Counted from the first letter of the stretch, positions 33,097 to 45,943 are shown. The stretch is DNA of 64,000 nucleotides from Sesamum alatum (GCA_034509735.1 JACGWO010000008.1:11047864-11111863); one strand, 5' to 3'. The notes: generated from the sequence alone by a model not told the origin. Translations and numbers: made by a program.

Positions 33097-35314
33097 TGAA
33101 GGGAACAAGCAGATTCGCCGGGGAGCGCGAGCGGAAGTGAGTAATGCGTTATTTAAAAACATTATCATAAAGATCCCAAAGGTTGTACCTTGGGTGCTCA
33201 ATCGGGCTTTTGATGTAGAATATGATAGTAAATAACAACATACCATATAGAGCACATAGGTACTAAACGAAAGAAACTACAAGAGAATAAAACCGACTGT
33301 TACCTTTGTAGTTTTATTGTGCACGACTACGAGCGTTGTTCCACGGCCGGTAACATTCACCAAAGTTTAAAAACTATGAACTCTCTGATGTAGTCCACAC
33401 CACACCGGGAGAGATCTCGTTTTTCTTGCTATAGAAAAATAGATTTAGAGGATGAGATCGAACAAGGGACCACAATATCATATTAATGTTCCTTCTTGAT
33501 CTCGTTTTATTTTTCAATTGATCCTAGATCAATGAAGTAACAAAGAAATTTTATAAATGAAAGAGAGAGAGAGAGAGGGGCCAAATTGCTTGAGAGAGAG
33601 TATAGAGAGTGTTCTTCTTTTTCCTAGAAAAAGATGAATAATGAATCTCTTGTCTTTGATGATAGCATATACACATATATATACTTTATTAATGTGATTA
33701 TTGGACTGTGTCTAGATTCATCCAAGGATGTCTAGATACATTCCAATCAATCCCTATTAATCTTCAATCAAGCCTAACATTTCATAAGGCATGACTTAAT
33801 CATACAAAGTCAAAGAGGCTTGATTGGAATTTATTTGTCTCTTTCCAAACGAGACAAGTCAACTAGTCATCAAAGACCATCATGGTGGATTTTAGTGCTT
33901 CCAAAAGAAGCAAAATTCAGCCATCCCACTTTAGAAGAAGCCCAACTTCTTCTAATTTCAAAAGTGGAATTAACACCTCTCTTGGGCCAAGATTTAATGG
34001 ACTGGATTTTATTGTAATCCAATTATAGTAAGCCCAAGAATTAAATCCTATTTAATTCATGGTCCAATTAAATAATTCTCATTAATCTTTTAATGCAATT
34101 AAAAGATCCAAGCTTTGATTCTCCACTTAATCGATAAATCCCATTTACCAATAAAACAAGGCCCGATACAATATCGGCTCGTCCATCTAATGGACAATCC
34201 CTTAAGTAATTCAATTACTTATCATCCTCTGAAATTAACCTCAAATCAATTCCTTCACCTCCTCGGTGATTTGTGTGTGACCTTTGAGGTTCACCTTCAG
34301 CAGACTTGGACTCATGTCCAACAGGAGCCTATCACCATGGGTGGCCGTCTAGCAACGGTCCGTGGAACTAGAGACTAGGTGAATGTTGGTGTGAACATTT
34401 AGGCGCTAATACCGTATGTGTACGGTCGTTCCGTCTACCGCCTGTCGGCCTTAGACTAGGGTATGAAAATTGGGCGTCGTTTGCATCCTTGATTAGGCGT
34501 CCACGTTTAATACTCGAGACTACACATGCCTTATTGCATCGACGCAGGAAACTATTTCCTTCACAATCAACCATTGTGGCCACAGGTTTAAAGCAACATG
34601 AACGTATCTCCTAGTGAATAGGAGATACCTTTGTCGCATACTAATAGGGGACGGATCCTCTTCTTAAAACCCACTGTCCTCGCTACACATTCTGAGTGCA
34701 CTGGAGAAGGCTTATAATGAACATGTCTACGACATGATCACCTCTCGCCAGATCCAAGATACAACCATCGTGTGCACATGACTGTCGTGGTTCCTCAAGA
34801 TTGAGGACTACTCCCGTGCTATCGGAACTAGGAAAATCCAATCATATCAACCAAGCCTCCAAGGATTCCATATGATGATCCCTAAGAGTCAGCTTAGTTG
34901 GCTCGACCCTAGTCGACCAACCCACCAAGATTGTGTAGGCGTCACACGCCTGTCGCTGATGAAACACGAGACTCATCCAATGAATTCGACTCTTGGTGCA
35001 AGTCTCTATAGGACTCTCAATGCGCTGTCCCAAGGTCCTCAACTTGGAAATTTTTAGACCCAACCATTTATCAGTTGCTTTCATAACCACCATCCAATAC
35101 GTGCCCCAACTGCATGAGTTGTTTAACGTGGTCTGTGGGCTTTGTTGTGATATATGTAAAACAACATTTTAACCTATGGAAATGAGCACAACAAAGACAA
35201 TACTAGTGGTAACAAATACTCATTTTATTTGTTATAAAATATTACATTACATCGAGTTTTCAAATAGATTGCAAAATGCCAAGCCAATTAGTTTTATGGT
35301 CACCTATTCTAACA
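33097..35314 (-). mobile_element. 5' LTR of element J (2,218 bp)
   Basis: On the minus strand the LTR starts TGTTAGAATAGGTGACCATA at 35314 and ends TTCA at 33097, two bases from the primer site. Landmarks in order include CACAACAAAGCCCACAGACC (about 35150-35130), ACTCTCATCGGCGACAGGCG-like sequence near 34950, the island (34380-34330), GGTGAACCTCAAAGGTCACA (about 34290), a GA repeat (33559-33577) and GGTGTGGTGTGGACTACA (about 33390). It is inserted in the integrase region of element I (minus) at 35314/35315. Only one end of the insertion is available, so no target duplication can be read. Confidence 0.88.
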
Positions 35315-35800
35315 TATCAGTGAAACACCGATCGAACCGTGTCCAACAAGGTTCGATTCCTCGCTTATCAGAGAAGTTCAATTATGGTGCTCTAGGAAGA
35401 ATTCCATTGAGTGAGAAGTCCATTCTCTTTATATACTTTAAGATCTCTCACTAAATACACACCGGTATATCCAATTGAAGCATTTAATGTTGCAACCAGT
35501 TTCGTTCTCTACTTCAAATCTAATTTCCCGAACCTTCAGATTGTCCCTATGCTTGTGAACCCTCTTCGGGTCTTGTGTATTCAGTGACCCACAAATGTCG
35601 GACTGAATTCAATCCAATAGACTGTTGGAGCATACTTTGTCCTACAAAGAGCTTCTTGGTCCTCTCCTGCTGAGGAAGGACTTGCAAGCTAGCAGGCTCA
35701 AATTGTCTATTTCTAGACTATTTGAATCTACCCACCTCCTTATCCTAACTAGAGGAATGTGACCCGCCTACATGCTAAATCTGTGAATTTTTCTTGATTA
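35315..35800 (-). pseudogene. Element I integrase, deleted and broken
   Basis: Minus-strand codons match the integrase of elements A and B: the zinc-site end and TKKLFVGQSM (about 35670-35640), then a large internal deletion that removes the segment with the FTDDHSRYG motif, then EIRFEVENETGCNIK (about 35545-35500) and RNRTLLDTVRS-like codons (about 35365-35330) just before LTR J. Stops and frameshifts are frequent. The rest of pol lies beyond the LTR J insertion and was not found, so it was lost in rearrangement. Confidence 0.7.
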
Positions 35801-36135
35801 TCCATTTTATCATTTGTTTTGAGCATTCATAATCTAATTATGGGGTAGTATTAAAACGATTATGTAAACAACCTTAACAGACAAGAATAACCATTCTTTG
35901 TCAAATAAAAGAAACTTTTATTGATAAAAAACATGTAGTCCTAATTGTCCAATAATAGAAAAACATAATCTGATCATGCTAGGTTACATAATTGTGACCC
36001 ATTAACTCTATCCTAACATGACGACTAATTGCTAAGCGTAACTAGTCCTATAGCTTGTGCAGCAACATTCCTACCATCGCCTACCTTTAAGAACGTCTCC
36101 ATCTTATCCTTCTATCTCTTTCCATTACCTGCGAA

Positions 36136-37029
36136 CTATTGACAGATATGAGCTCTACAGCTAGTATCCAATACCCAAGAAGTAGAATAAATAATCATGT
36201 TAAAGCTCAAATCAAATGTACCTTGGTTGGGGAGGAGTTTAGGGCACTCCCTCTTCCAATGCCCCTTTTCATGGAAATAGATACAAACATCTTTTGCAAT
36301 GCATGACCGCCGAACTTCCTTTCTCTTCCATTTCCCATGCGCAACCGGCAACAGGAACGGTCTGAGCGATTGCAGCGACTAATTCTGTCTTATCCTTCTT
36401 TCACCTCTAGCGTCCGGCCCTTTTGCCTTTCGCTTTTAAATCATTGCCTCATATTGGACCAATATGTTTATCAACTCATGAAGGTCTTTGTTAAAACCCA
36501 TTCATATTATATTTAATGTAAATAGCTCAAAGGATAGGAAAAGAGACTGAAGGATTACATCACGGTACGTCTCTTTTTTCAAGATCAGCTGGAGGTTCGT
36601 TGAGCTTCTCCACTAAGGATAGCATCAACACTCCATGCTCTTGTATAGATGACCCTTCTGTCATCTTGGTGTCGAAAAATGCTTTTGCCGCAGCATATCT
36701 AGTATGCCGGTCCAGTACTGCGTAAACGTGTTTCATGCGGAGCGTTATCAAGCTAACATCATCCAGTCGATCATACTACGTCTAGATTTCATTAGTCATG
36801 GATGCCAGTATGATGTTGTGGATCTTGCGGTTGTCCTCCAACTAGTTATTGAACGTCGAACGCTCTTCTGACAAGGACTCCTCCGACAAGGCTTGAGGAA
36901 GAGGCTTATCCAAAACTAAGCCTGGTTTTCAAAATCGAGGACAATCCTCAGATTTCGCAGCCAATCGTTATAGTTTGTTCCGTCGAATTTGTTAGTCTCG
37001 AGAATTGTAGTGAGTAGATTTTTAGACAT
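36136..37029 (-). pseudogene. Element I gag and protease start, broken
   Basis: The minus-strand start is ATG at 37029-37027 (MSKNLLTTILETNKFDGTNY), homologous to element J gag. A UBN2-like gag core follows (36751-36560: RHTRYAAAKAFFDTKMTEGS, EHGVLMLSLVEKL). The zinc knuckle at about 36290-36245 reads CIYFHEKGHWKREC, so its second Cys is replaced (Phe) and the knuckle cannot be formed normally. Protease begins SWVLDTSCRAHIC, with DTG changed to DTS. Frameshifts separate the parts. The order gag-PR matches copia elements, and the sequence is close to element B gag. Confidence 0.82.
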
Positions 37030-37099
37030 CTACATTCTAAATGTAAACCAAAAATTTAGTAGATTCTTATAATACTAAATTTAAGTTAAGACTTGGTTT

Positions 37100-37570
37100 T
37101 TAGTCATTAACCTCTCCCACTATTTTTTTCAAAGAGCCATCACTCTCAAGAGGGATTTTCAAAAAAATCATTTCTTAGTGGGCTTGGAGTCTACAAACAC
37201 AATTCCCCATGCCTTGCTTTTACAATTTATATGGAAAAATGCTTTGTGGGAGGTATCCAATACCAGTCTCATCCAATGAGGTCGCCAAGATATTTTGCCT
37301 CACCTCTTCACGTGTTCCCAAGGAATCCAAGTGAATCACGTTACTTAGCATTAAGCCCGATCTATCAACCAAATTATATCTCAACTCTCACCCTCCACAA
37401 CTCGTGAGATAGGGAAACAGGAGCATATTCCTTTGTTCATAACATTAGCACAACTTTCTTCCATTCCGTGAGACCATGTTTGGGTGGAGTAACATCCTCA
37501 CCACATTGCTATGCATGGAAGGCTTGGAATAATCAAACCATTTGGTTTAAATCTATTTTGGGCCTAATAT
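37100..37570 (-). pseudogene. Leader ORF of element I, diverged homologue of the 31319-31748 region
   Basis: On the minus strand the region reads FPYLTSCGG, stop, ELRYNLVDRSG, then SNVIHLDSLGTREEVRQNIL and SLDETGIGYLP. Block by block this follows the element J leader frame (FSYLMSRGGRQLRHDMVN; SNMVRLDSS; EEVRQNILGISLDENDIGY). One in-frame stop and small shifts disable it. It lies about 70 bp upstream of the gag start at 37029 and about 1.2 kb downstream of the primer site. Function unknown; listed because the similarity to J is at the amino-acid level. Confidence 0.45.
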
Positions 37571-38813
37571 TTTCTTAGATCATCCAAGTGAGAGTTAAAC
37601 TTTTGTTGTGACCGAGACCTCATCATTATAAAATTTTCCATGCTTTTGTTTATCGTTGAGTATAAACAATGCTTCCAAACATATCATATGTCAAACAATT
37701 AAAACACACACCACATGCAAAACAAGTTAGGACATCCCTGTTGGATGATCACAAGCCCAATCCTAAGTAACCCACTAAGCCCGTAGTGGATCTATGGTCA
37801 ATATAGGTTGTGGCCTACACTATTACAAAAATTACAACCCATTGTCATTCTAATGGGCCTTGTAAATCCTCTTCGTTCTTTTAGGGCCTTCATCTCCATG
37901 GAAGCTTACATTTATTTCAAAAATAAATAAAACCTCACAACCTAACTACACTCAGTACAACTGAAATTAGAACCCCAATTAGAAACTTGGGGGAGTACAT
38001 AGAAAGGGAGAAAACAAGCCTTATTATTTCGAGGCTAATACGATATAAGAAATTAAAAAATAAAGAGAAACGTAGGTCTCACTCGACATAATTTAAACCA
38101 TACATTGGTCAAAGGGCTTTCTGATCATCCATATTTTTTATCCAATAAACAACAATTAACACATTTATATCAAATATAGACATGCTAAGCAAATAAATAC
38201 AATCCATGCATTTATCAATTGATATCCAATATCAATACCATAAACATAATTAAAAGCAGTAAATAATATATTAATAATTCAATTAGAAAATGGCTATCAA
38301 CCATACATCCAATGTACCAAAAATATATTTTATTTTATTTTTGTTTGGAAACCAATTTTAAATTAATCTAGGCACAATTTAATTTTAGAAAAAATCAATT
38401 TAACTAAAATTAAAATTAGCCAAAATTAATCATTTCAAAAAATTAGCAGAAATAAAAAAAAAACAATTTTTCAAACAAAATGAAAAAACGACACAAAATA
38501 GCATTGCCGATCGCGTCCCAGACAGCACAAAAAGGCATAGGGCTGCTGGCAGCAATGTTGTTATCCCTTTTCCAATTTAGTTTTTTGAAAAAATTTCTGT
38601 AATAAAACAGAAATAAAACCATGCATTTACAGAAAATTCAATTTCACAAAATGCAACGATACCCATAAATTAAAAGTAAAATTAATACATATTTCCTAAG
38701 CACATAATCATGCTTCAAAGCCCCAAAACATAGTTTCCAAAAGCAAATTAAAAACATTGTTAATGCTTGACACATAAAAATATGTTAACCCGAAAGCCAC
38801 AACACCAAACTTG
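37571..38813 (-). mobile_element. Leader of element I
   Basis: Untranslated minus-strand internal sequence between primer site and leader ORF. It shares short blocks with the leader of J (AAGCCCACTATTTTGGGCCT-like region near 37550-37570 and the CCCACTAAGCCCGTAGTGG block near 37759-37777). A weak GC-richer stretch at about 38490-38560 may be the eroded counterpart of the GC block seen in B, E and J. Confidence 0.6.
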
Positions 38814-38825
38814 GCTCTAATACCA
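38814..38825 (-). other. Primer binding site of element I
   Basis: The minus strand reads TGGTATTAGAGC, one mismatch from the initiator tRNA-Met primer site TGGTATCAGAGC, directly inside the 5' LTR end. Confidence 0.82.
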
Positions 38826-38826
38826 C

Positions 38827-41005
38827 TGAAAGAATTAGTACGGTCCGGGAATGCTGCGGAAGCGTAAAATTTTAAAAAATTAAAAGTCGGTTTCAAAAGG
38901 TGTTCTCCTTGAAATTCCCCGGCGCGTGGTGTTTGTCAAGAGCATTATAACATAAGATAAACATGCTGGACATGCGGCTAAAGAATGAAAATAAAAGGTA
39001 CATAAATTAAACAGAATTTTACCTTTTGTTTATTATAGATGAATAACAACGTGCATTGTTCCCTTTATAGTTTTTCTTTCATTCACTTGAGAATTCAATG
39101 TAGAATTCCTCTAAATTGTCCACACCACACTTATGGAAAGTAAAGCCTATCTCTATTGCTAGATAGAAATAGAAGTAGAAGAAAAAACAATTCCATACAA
39201 ACACTATTGGTTAGTGTTTTTGGAATGTTCAAGTTCTAAACTTGAATCCAATTCAAGTAGAACACTCAAAGCAGAATATGAGAGGGAGAGAAAATATTTT
39301 CTCGAATTTCTCCAAATGTTGGCCTTGTACATGTGAGTGCAAAACAATAGAGAGAGAAAACTGTTTGGTGTTTGTGTATAATCATGTAGTTGATTTTTTG
39401 TTTCAAATAATATAAATGACCTCCAAGGCAACCTGTACACATACACATGCACACAAGTGCATAACCACGACCATGTAGGCACATCTCATGTACATTCAAC
39501 CCCTCATGGCTGGCCACTATCTCAATGTGTGGAGGATTTTAAACTCCTCCTAACTTGATCTAACTTGCTCTCAAATGGGCTTTTGACTTGAAGTCATAGA
39601 CCGGGTACGATTTAATCCAATTAAATCAAGCCTAATCAAGGTCCATTGGGCAATAAATTAATTCAATTAATTTCAATCAAATTGAAGCCCACTAGTTTAT
39701 TTAATCCAATTTAATAAACATAAGTCCAAACCCAAATTAATTGGTCCAATCAATTAATTAAGCCAAACCCGATAAATTAATTCAATTAATTTAAAGGTTC
39801 TAAACCCAAAATTAATTAATTCAATTAATTAATTCTTGGACCATCCAGCAAATGGATTTTCTCAATAAATGATCCAATCATTTATATTCTCCTTGAATTA
39901 ATTTAATCAATTAAATTAATTCATTTCTTTTAGAATTAATTCTACCAATGCTATAGTGATTTGTGCGTGAGTCTTTAGGTTCACCCTCTGCTGGACTTGG
40001 GATTGTGTCCAACATAATTTTTCAATTAAATCTAATTTAATTAATTATTTTCAATTAACAATTAATCGAAAACGCACGTCACCATGGGTGGTCGTCTAGC
40101 AATAGTCCATGGCACTAGAGACTAGGTGAATGTTGCGTGAACATTTAGGCGCCCGAGGGCATGGAATTGGGCGTCGGTTCCCATCCTGGACTAAACAACT
40201 ATGCTTAGTAACTCGAGATGAATTTTCTCTATTGATCGACATAGGAAACCATTCCCCACTCGACCAATCATTCCGACCACAGACTTAAAGAGCTTAAACC
40301 GTCTAAAAGCGCATAGGAAACTCGACTGTCATATACTGATAGGTGAAGGATCTTATCTTGAAAGCCACCGTCGTCACTGCATATTACGACTGCACTGGAC
40401 AAGGTTATAATAACCACATCCTAGATGTAGTCATCTCTCACCAGATTTTGAGATACAAACCATCATATGCATGTGACTTCCATGGTTTCTCAAGTTCGAG
40501 GACTAATTCCATACTATTGGAGACATAAACACGAGTCATACCTACTGAACCTCCAAGATTTCCCTATGACGATTCCCGCGAGTCAGTTCAATCGGCTTGA
40601 CAACCTTTGTCAACCAACCCACTAAAATTGCATATACAACTCACGTCTATCGCCAATGAAACACGACACTCATCCAATGAATGCAATACTTAGTGAAAAT
40701 CTCTATAGGACTCTTGATGCTTTGTCTCGAGGTCTTCGACTTGGAACATTTCAGTTCAACCCTCATAAGTTGGTTTCATAGCTGCCATCTAATGTGCAGG
40801 CCAACCACATTGGTTATCTAATTTGTCCATGGGCAGTTGTTGTGATCTTCAAACACCATTTAACGTAATCAATAAACACAACAAACACATAATGCAACGG
40901 ATGAACACTTACTATATTCATCAAGTGAATGTTACGTTAATAAATATTGCTAAATATTGCTCAAAATTGCCAATCCAATTGGCTTTTTGGTCATCTATTA
41001 TAACA
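38827..41005 (-). mobile_element. 5' LTR of element I (2,179 bp)
   Basis: On the minus strand it starts TGTTATAATAGATGACCAAA at 41005 and ends with CA at 38827, next to the primer site. The family landmarks are present: GTTTAAC..ATGTGTTTGTTG region, the island (40130-40080), GGTGAACCTAAAGACTCACG (about 39990), an AT-rich middle and GGTGTGGACAATTTAGAGG (about 39130). It meets a forward-oriented LTR (K1) head to head at 41005/41006. Confidence 0.85.
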
Positions 41006-42240
41006 TCCATCTAATGGGTGTTAAGCTTCACAAACGACAGGCGTGTGGCATCTACACATTTTTTTGGGGTAGCTGACATTAATGTCAGGCCGACTGAACT
41101 GACTCACAAGGAGTTGTCATATGAAAGCCTTGGACATTATTAGTCTAAATTTGAACTCCTCAATTCATGCGTGAGGCGTCTGTATCTATGTCTTGCAACC
41201 GTGGTTGTGTCCTAACATGGTCATAATAACCTGTTCCAATACAGTCGAAACACGTACAAAGGCTAGTGAGTTTCCAAAACAGGATCCATCACAATTATGA
41301 GATGATAGTGATTTCGTATGTACTTTGAGTTGTTCATCTCTGGAAAGATTGTGTCCACCTAGATGATCATACAGAAAAGTGAGTTTCCTATGTTGGTCAA
41401 GGGAGAAACACAATTAGAGCTTTCTATATAGATGTCTGGTCAAGGGACTAAGACTACAAATATGATGGAAGGATTGTACATTGTATTGATAACTCACAAG
41501 CTTACAAGTTCATACGAACATTCACCTAATTCTCTAATTCCATGAACCGTTGTTAGACACCCACCTATGGTAAGTGGGTAACTCCCTGAATTAAAGGGTT
41601 AAATCATAAGCGGTTAATTACATCATATGTAATTAATCTAGAGCAAATTAGTTGTGAAATTAAATTTTGTAGTTGACACAAGCCCAAGACTGGTTGAAAG
41701 TGAACCTTAAGGTCACACACAAAAATGCTATCAAAGGAAGATAACTAATTATTGTTAATTCTAATATAGAATAATTAATTTAAAAGTGTTAAATTAATTA
41801 TAGTGTGTTAATAATACTATATTGGTTTGGAGATTCCCTACGATGGAAGCACAAGATTTAACTAATGGACTGATTAAATTTGGCTAGACTCAATTAAATT
41901 AATTGGAATTATTTTAATTGGGTAGGACAAAATTAATTAACGAGATTAATTAATTGGTAATGAGACTTAGTTTATTTAACGAGATTAAATAAATTAAAGT
42001 TAGACTTTTGAATGAATATTATGTAACTCAACTAACTATTTAAATAATGTTTGGGGCTTCGAAAATAATGAAATGGTAAATTAATTTCAAGACCAGTACA
42101 TCTTTTAAAGTATTGGTCCTGAAAAAGGAAAGTGAGTGAAGTGAACGGGAGGAGATGGCAGAAAATTGCAAGGAAGATATCTTAATAGATTTTTGGTATC
42201 TTGCTTTGTGTGCTTAGATTTGTCCCATCTTCTCTCTTCC

Positions 42241-42303
<63 letters not shown>

Positions 42304-42750
42304 CAAACACACATCACTAGAAAAACGTTTGTGCTTTCAATCCTTCAACAAGTTTCAAGAGGTCGAAACTTTGATTGAGTACACTAATTTTATAGTGTTT
42401 CTCTATCTCTCTATTTCATTAGGAGTTGTTCTCATCACCTCCACTGAATCCGAAACCTTTAGCAAGGACCGATAGTCCCTTTCGATAGAGGTGGTGTGGA
42501 TACCATTGAAGAGTTCGTCACCTTCGTGCTTGCATTAACGGAAGGATTCCAATTGTCGAGATAGGACAAATGCGTGGAAATTAAAAGTAAATCTATTATT
42601 TAATTTTCGAGGTCTCTTTTATTTTAATTGACCAGTTTATGCTTATTTAGAGTGCTTGAACGCCCAGGAAGATGGGTTCAATCCCATCGTTTATTTGTTT
42701 AACTTTATAAATAGCTTTCCAGCTCGTTTATTGAGTTCCCGAGCCCATAC
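41006..42750 (+). mobile_element. LTR K1, forward, 5' part missing
   Basis: It begins abruptly inside the family LTR (ATCTAATGGGTGTTAAGCTT, matching the ATTAGATGAGTGTCGTGTTTC block) and lacks the first 400 or so bases. It then runs through the island (41521-41575), GGTCACACACAAAAATGC, an AT-rich middle, a long CT microsatellite (42244-42300), GGTGGTGTGGATACC (42491-) and GAACGCCCAGGAAGATGGG (42659-) to GAGCCCATACGGATCC near 42750. It forms the right half of a head-to-head LTR pair that is duplicated in tandem. Confidence 0.82.
42244..42300. repeat. (TC)n microsatellite in LTR K1
   Basis: An uninterrupted TC/GA dinucleotide run. It sits at the position where other family LTRs have shorter CT- or GA-rich tracts (for example 33559-33577), so it has probably grown from an LTR-borne seed. 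Confidence 0.95.
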
Positions 42751-42764
42751 GGATCCTCCTAGTT

Positions 42765-43323
42765 GAGGACTAATCCAAGATACAACCATCATTTGCATGT
42801 GACTTTCATGGTTTATCAAGTTCGAGGACTAATCCCATACTATTGGAGACAGAAATACCAGTCATACCGACTGAACCTCCAAGGTTTCCATATGATGATT
42901 CCCACGAGTCAGTTCAATCGGCTTGACAACCTTTGTCAACCAACCCACTAAAATAGTATATACGACTAACGTCTATCACAATTGAAACACGACACTCATC
43001 CAATGAATGCAATACTTAGTGCAAATCTCTATAGGACTCTTTTTGCTTTGTCTCGAGGTCTTCGACTTGGAACATTTCAGTCCAACCCTCATAAGTTGGT
43101 TTCATAGCTGCCATCCAATGTGCAGGCCACCACATTGGTTATCTAATTGGTCTATGGGCATTTGTTGTGACGTAAAACATCATTTAATGTAATCAGCAAA
43201 CACAACAAACACGTAATGCATGGATGAACACTTACTATATTTCATCAAGTGAATATCACGTTGATAAATATTGCTAAATATTACTAAAAATTGCCAATTC
43301 AATTGGCTTTTTGATCATCTATT
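42765..43323 (-). mobile_element. Reversed LTR fragment in duplicated unit 2
   Basis: This is the second copy of the 5'-terminal part of LTR I (40446-41005), ending with the reversed LTR start TATTATAACA near 43323. It has no internal region attached and exists only because of the tandem duplication. Confidence 0.82.
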
Positions 43324-44580
43324 ATAACATCCATCTAATGTGTGTTAAGTTTCACAAACGACAAGCGTGTGGCATCTACGCATTTTTTGTGGATAGTTGA
43401 CATTAAGTGTTAGGTCGACTGAACTGACTCACAAGTAATCACATGGAAGCCCTTGGGCATTATTAGTCTGAATTGAACTCCTCAGTTAATGCGTGAGGCA
43501 CTGTATCTAGGTCTTTGCAAACGTGGTTGTGTCTTAACATGGTCATAATAAGCCTGTTCCAATACAGTCGAAACACGTATAGAGGCTAGTGAGTTCCAAA
43601 ACAGGATCCATCACCAATTATGAGATGATAGTGATTTCGTATGTACTCTGAGTGTGTTCATCTTTGGAAAGATTGTGGCCACAACGGACGATCATATAGA
43701 AAAGTGAGTTTCCTATGTTGTCAAGGGAGAAACAGAATTAGAGCTTTCTATATAGATGTTGGTTAAGGGACTAAGACTACAAATTTGATGGAAGGATTGT
43801 ACATGTATGATACTCACAAGCTTACAAGTTCATACGACATTCACCTATTCTCTAATTCCATGAACCGTTGTTAGACAACCACGTATGGTAGCGGATACTG
43901 CTGAATTAAAGGTTAATCATAAGCGTTAATTACATCATATGTAATTAATCTAGAGCAAATTAGTTGTGAAACTAAATTTTGTAGTTGACACAAGCCCAAG
44001 ACTGGTTGAAGGTGAACCTAAAGGGTCACACACAATATGCTATCAAGGAAGAGAACTAATTATTGTTAATTCTAATATAGAATAATTAATTTAAAGTGTT
44101 TAAATTAATTATAGTGTGTTAATAATACTATTATTGGTTGGAGATTCCATATGATGGAAGCGCAAGATTTAACTAACGGACTGATTAAATTTGGGCTAGA
44201 CTCAATTAAATTAAGCAATTATTTTAATTGGGTAAGACCAAATTAATTAATGAGATTAATTAATTGGTAATGAGCTTAGTTTATTTAATGAGATTAAATG
44301 AATTAAGTTGGACTTTTGAATGAATATTGATTAATACAACTATCTATTTAAAAGAATGTTTGGGGCTTCAAAAATAATGAAATGGTAAATTAATTTCAAG
44401 ACTAGTACATCTTTTAAAGGATTGGTCCTGAAAAAGGAAAGTGAGAGAAGTGAATGAGAGGAGATGGCAGAAAATTGCAAGGGATTTTTCCTTGAATTTT
44501 CGGCCATATACATGCACATACAAGGAAGATATCTTAATAGGTTTTTGGTATCTTGCTTTGTGCGCTTAGATCTATCCCAT

Positions 44581-44641
<61 letters not shown>

Positions 44642-45095
44642 CAAACAGACATCACTAGAAAACGTTTGTGCTTTCAATCCTTCAACAAGTTTCAAGAGGT
44701 CAAAACTTTGATTGAGTACACTAATTTATAATGTTTCTCTATCTCTCTATTTGATTAGGAGTTGTTCTCATCACCTTCGCTGAATTCGAAACCTCTAGCA
44801 AGGACCGATAGTCCCTTTTGATAGAGGTGGTGTGGATACCATTGAAGAGTTCGTCATCTTCGTGCTTGCGTGAACGGAAGGATTCCAATTGTTGAGATAG
44901 GACAAATGCGTGAACATTAAAAGTAAATCTATTATTTTCTAGGTCTCTTTTATTTTTATTGACCAGTTTATGCTTATTTAGAGTGCTTGAACGCCCAGGC
45001 AGACGGGATTCAATCCCATTGTTTATTTGTTTAACTTTATAAATAGCTTTCCAGCGCGTTTATTGAGTTTCCGAGCCCATACGGATCCTCTCAGT
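43324..45095 (+). mobile_element. LTR K2, forward, second copy of K1
   Basis: It repeats LTR K1 with the same missing 5' part, the island (about 43840-43895), the CT microsatellite (44582-44638) and the same end (CCGAGCCCATACGGATCCTC). It ends next to reverse transcriptase codons of a different copia element (from 45105). Confidence 0.82.
44582..44638. repeat. (TC)n microsatellite in LTR K2
   Basis: The duplicate of the TC run at 42244-42300, about 2.34 kb downstream and in the same LTR position. Confidence 0.95.
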
Positions 45096-45104
45096 TGAAA
45101 GCAA

Positions 45105-45943
45105 CAAAAGCATGATTGTTTGCTCAATTCTCCATGAAGGATTTGTAAGAAGCTTCCTATATGTTAGGAATCAAGATCTGTAGATATAGATCATGTACGT
45201 TTCTTGGATTATCTCAATCCATGTACATAGAAAGAGAGGGGATGGCACGTAGACCATATGCCTCAATCATAGGTAGCATAATGGATGCTATGCTATGTAC
45301 TCAGCCAGATGTTACCTATGTTCTGAGTGTCACGACCAGATATTAGTCTAATTCAAGCGACGAGCTATGAAGGCCGTTACGATGATCCAAAGTATTTATG
45401 AAGAACTAAGGATCTCTTTCTAGTTTACGACATAGGAAAATTATAACTAGAGTGTTGTACTTACTCTAGCTTCGAAACGAATGTGGATAACTTTGAATCC
45501 CTATCAAGATTTGTATTCATTCTGAATGGTGGCATAGTCAATGGGGAAAGTTCTAGGCAGAGCACATTGGCAGATTCCACCACCAAAGCTGACTAGATCA
45601 CTGTATATGATGCCAACAAAGGAAAATGTTTGGATCAAGAACTTCATCCAAGAGTTGGATCTGGCCCTTCGGTGTGGTTACTGGACCGATTTATTATAAT
45701 AGTAACGGTGTTAGTAGCACAAGTAAAGACCCAGGGTCTCATCATAGGTCCAAGCACATAATGAGAGACTATCAATTGATTCCTGAGATCATTGGTAGGG
45801 GCGACATTAAAGCGGAGCGAGTGTCCTCAACAGAGAATGTAGCAGACCCACTAACTAAACCTTTGAGCCAAAAGTATTTGAATGACATCTTGAGCAGATG
45901 GATCTTAGACACATGCCTAGTTTGCTGTGGGCCGGTGGGAGAT
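45105..45943 (+). pseudogene. Element F: Ty1/copia RT end and RNase H remnant
   Basis: Plus-strand codons follow the copia RT C terminus (QFSMKDL-like codons near 45127, MLGIKICRYRS, GLSQSMYIE at 45161-45230), a connector (YASIIGSIMDAMLCTQPDVT, 45268-45327), and RNase H. RNase H shows an altered catalytic neighbourhood and the usual tail DPGSHHRSKHIM, VADPLTKPLS (45626-45949). Stops and shifts abound. The tail after PLTKPLS (QKYLNDILSRW) differs from elements A, B and D, so F is another copia family. The polypurine-like GGTGGGAG at 45935-45942 ends it. Confidence 0.75.

Larger units (their letters stand above)
40446..45095. repeat. 2.3-kb direct tandem duplication of a head-to-head LTR junction
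   Basis: Unit 1 (about 40446-42760) and unit 2 (about 42765-45095) carry the same sequence in the same order and orientation: reversed LTR start, ending AACATCCATCTAATG (41002-, 43325-), then a forward LTR with the 5' part missing, the CT microsatellite, and CCCGAGCCCATACGGATCCTC-like end. Because the unusual junction itself is duplicated, the two units must come from one duplication event after the inverted LTR pair was formed. Divergence is mostly small indels and single substitutions. Confidence 0.87.

Noticed and set aside
42105..42378. Frames of Leu/Ser or Arg/Glu repeats
   Set aside because: These are translations of the TC/GA microsatellite.
40446..45095. CRISPR-like or satellite array
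   Set aside because: There are only two long units, made of LTR sequence, with no short regular spacers.
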